In this document: positions 42,905 to 42,906 of the stretch, one piece after another
Layout: every line of letters begins with the position of its first letter
Numbering within the stretch: the first letter of the stretch is position 1
Assembly: GCA_013042605.1 (NCBI GenBank)
Contig: JABDPT010000151.1
Location: 1-42,906, forward strand
Reading direction: 5' to 3'
Length of the DNA stretch: 42,906 nt
DNA from: Paracoccaceae bacterium
GTDB lineage: Bacteria > Pseudomonadota > Alphaproteobacteria > Rhodobacterales > Rhodobacteraceae
Position numbers and translations under genes: made by a program
Notes under the pieces: model-generated
What the model saw: only the letters and a program-made list of their open reading frames with translations
Databases searched by the model: none
Told to the model about the DNA's origin: nothing

Positions 42905-42906
42905 AA

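Overview
The window looks like a chromosomal segment of a high-GC alphaproteobacterium of the Rhodobacterales (Roseobacter/Paracoccaceae type). This rests on the gene order murA - DUF2948 - hisD - UPF0262 - LMW phosphatase - infA - maf - RNase E/G - yacG, on extensive 4-nt gene overlaps (ATGA or GTGA), on FnrL-type palindromes and on a Pha/Mrp antiporter with fused A and B subunits. All function calls come from reading the translated sequence; no database search was possible.

Layout. (1) 1-2705 is a less GC-rich accessory stretch next to a tRNA-Phe gene. It holds the start of a membrane protein running off the left edge, a DUF5681 gene with two small genes coupled to it, a two-helix membrane peptide, a small exported cysteine protein, a 20-bp tandem repeat and an AT-rich palindromic patch. 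(2) 2706-9487 is core housekeeping: tRNA-Phe, the yacG-to-murA cluster read leftward, a 45-residue protein ahead of murA, and tRNA-Thr. (3) 9567-10766 encodes a YcaQ/AlkX-like winged-helix protein. (4) 10864-15767 is a YhiI-RbbA-YhhJ-like export operon whose membrane-fusion gene is frameshifted. (5) 16010-16720 is an unrecognised membrane protein on the opposite strand. (6) 16811-24675 is a nine-gene V/A-type ATPase operon (G/H, C-like, I, K, F, E, A, B, D). (7) 24992-28137 is a MacA plus split MacB exporter. (8) 28147-33522 is a BMP-type (nucleoside or purine class) ABC importer preceded by a small c-type cytochrome. (9) 33764-36820 holds an AraC regulator, an NmrA-like protein, a DUF1772 protein and a P-loop kinase-like protein. 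(10) 36898-42821 is a complete Mrp/Pha cation/proton antiporter operon.

The most interesting pattern is regulatory. Palindromes matching the FNR/FnrL consensus TTGAT-N4-ATCAA or close variants lie in the control regions of the YhiI-RbbA-YhhJ operon, the unknown membrane gene, the V-ATPase operon and perhaps macAB and the cytochrome. This suggests a contiguous low-oxygen module of membrane energetics and export: a rotary V-type ATPase flanked by two ABC exporters. The second unusual area is the left end, where a series of leftward reading frames are joined by consecutive ATGA overlaps and share a repeated start sequence, while two convincing genes lie on the opposite strand.
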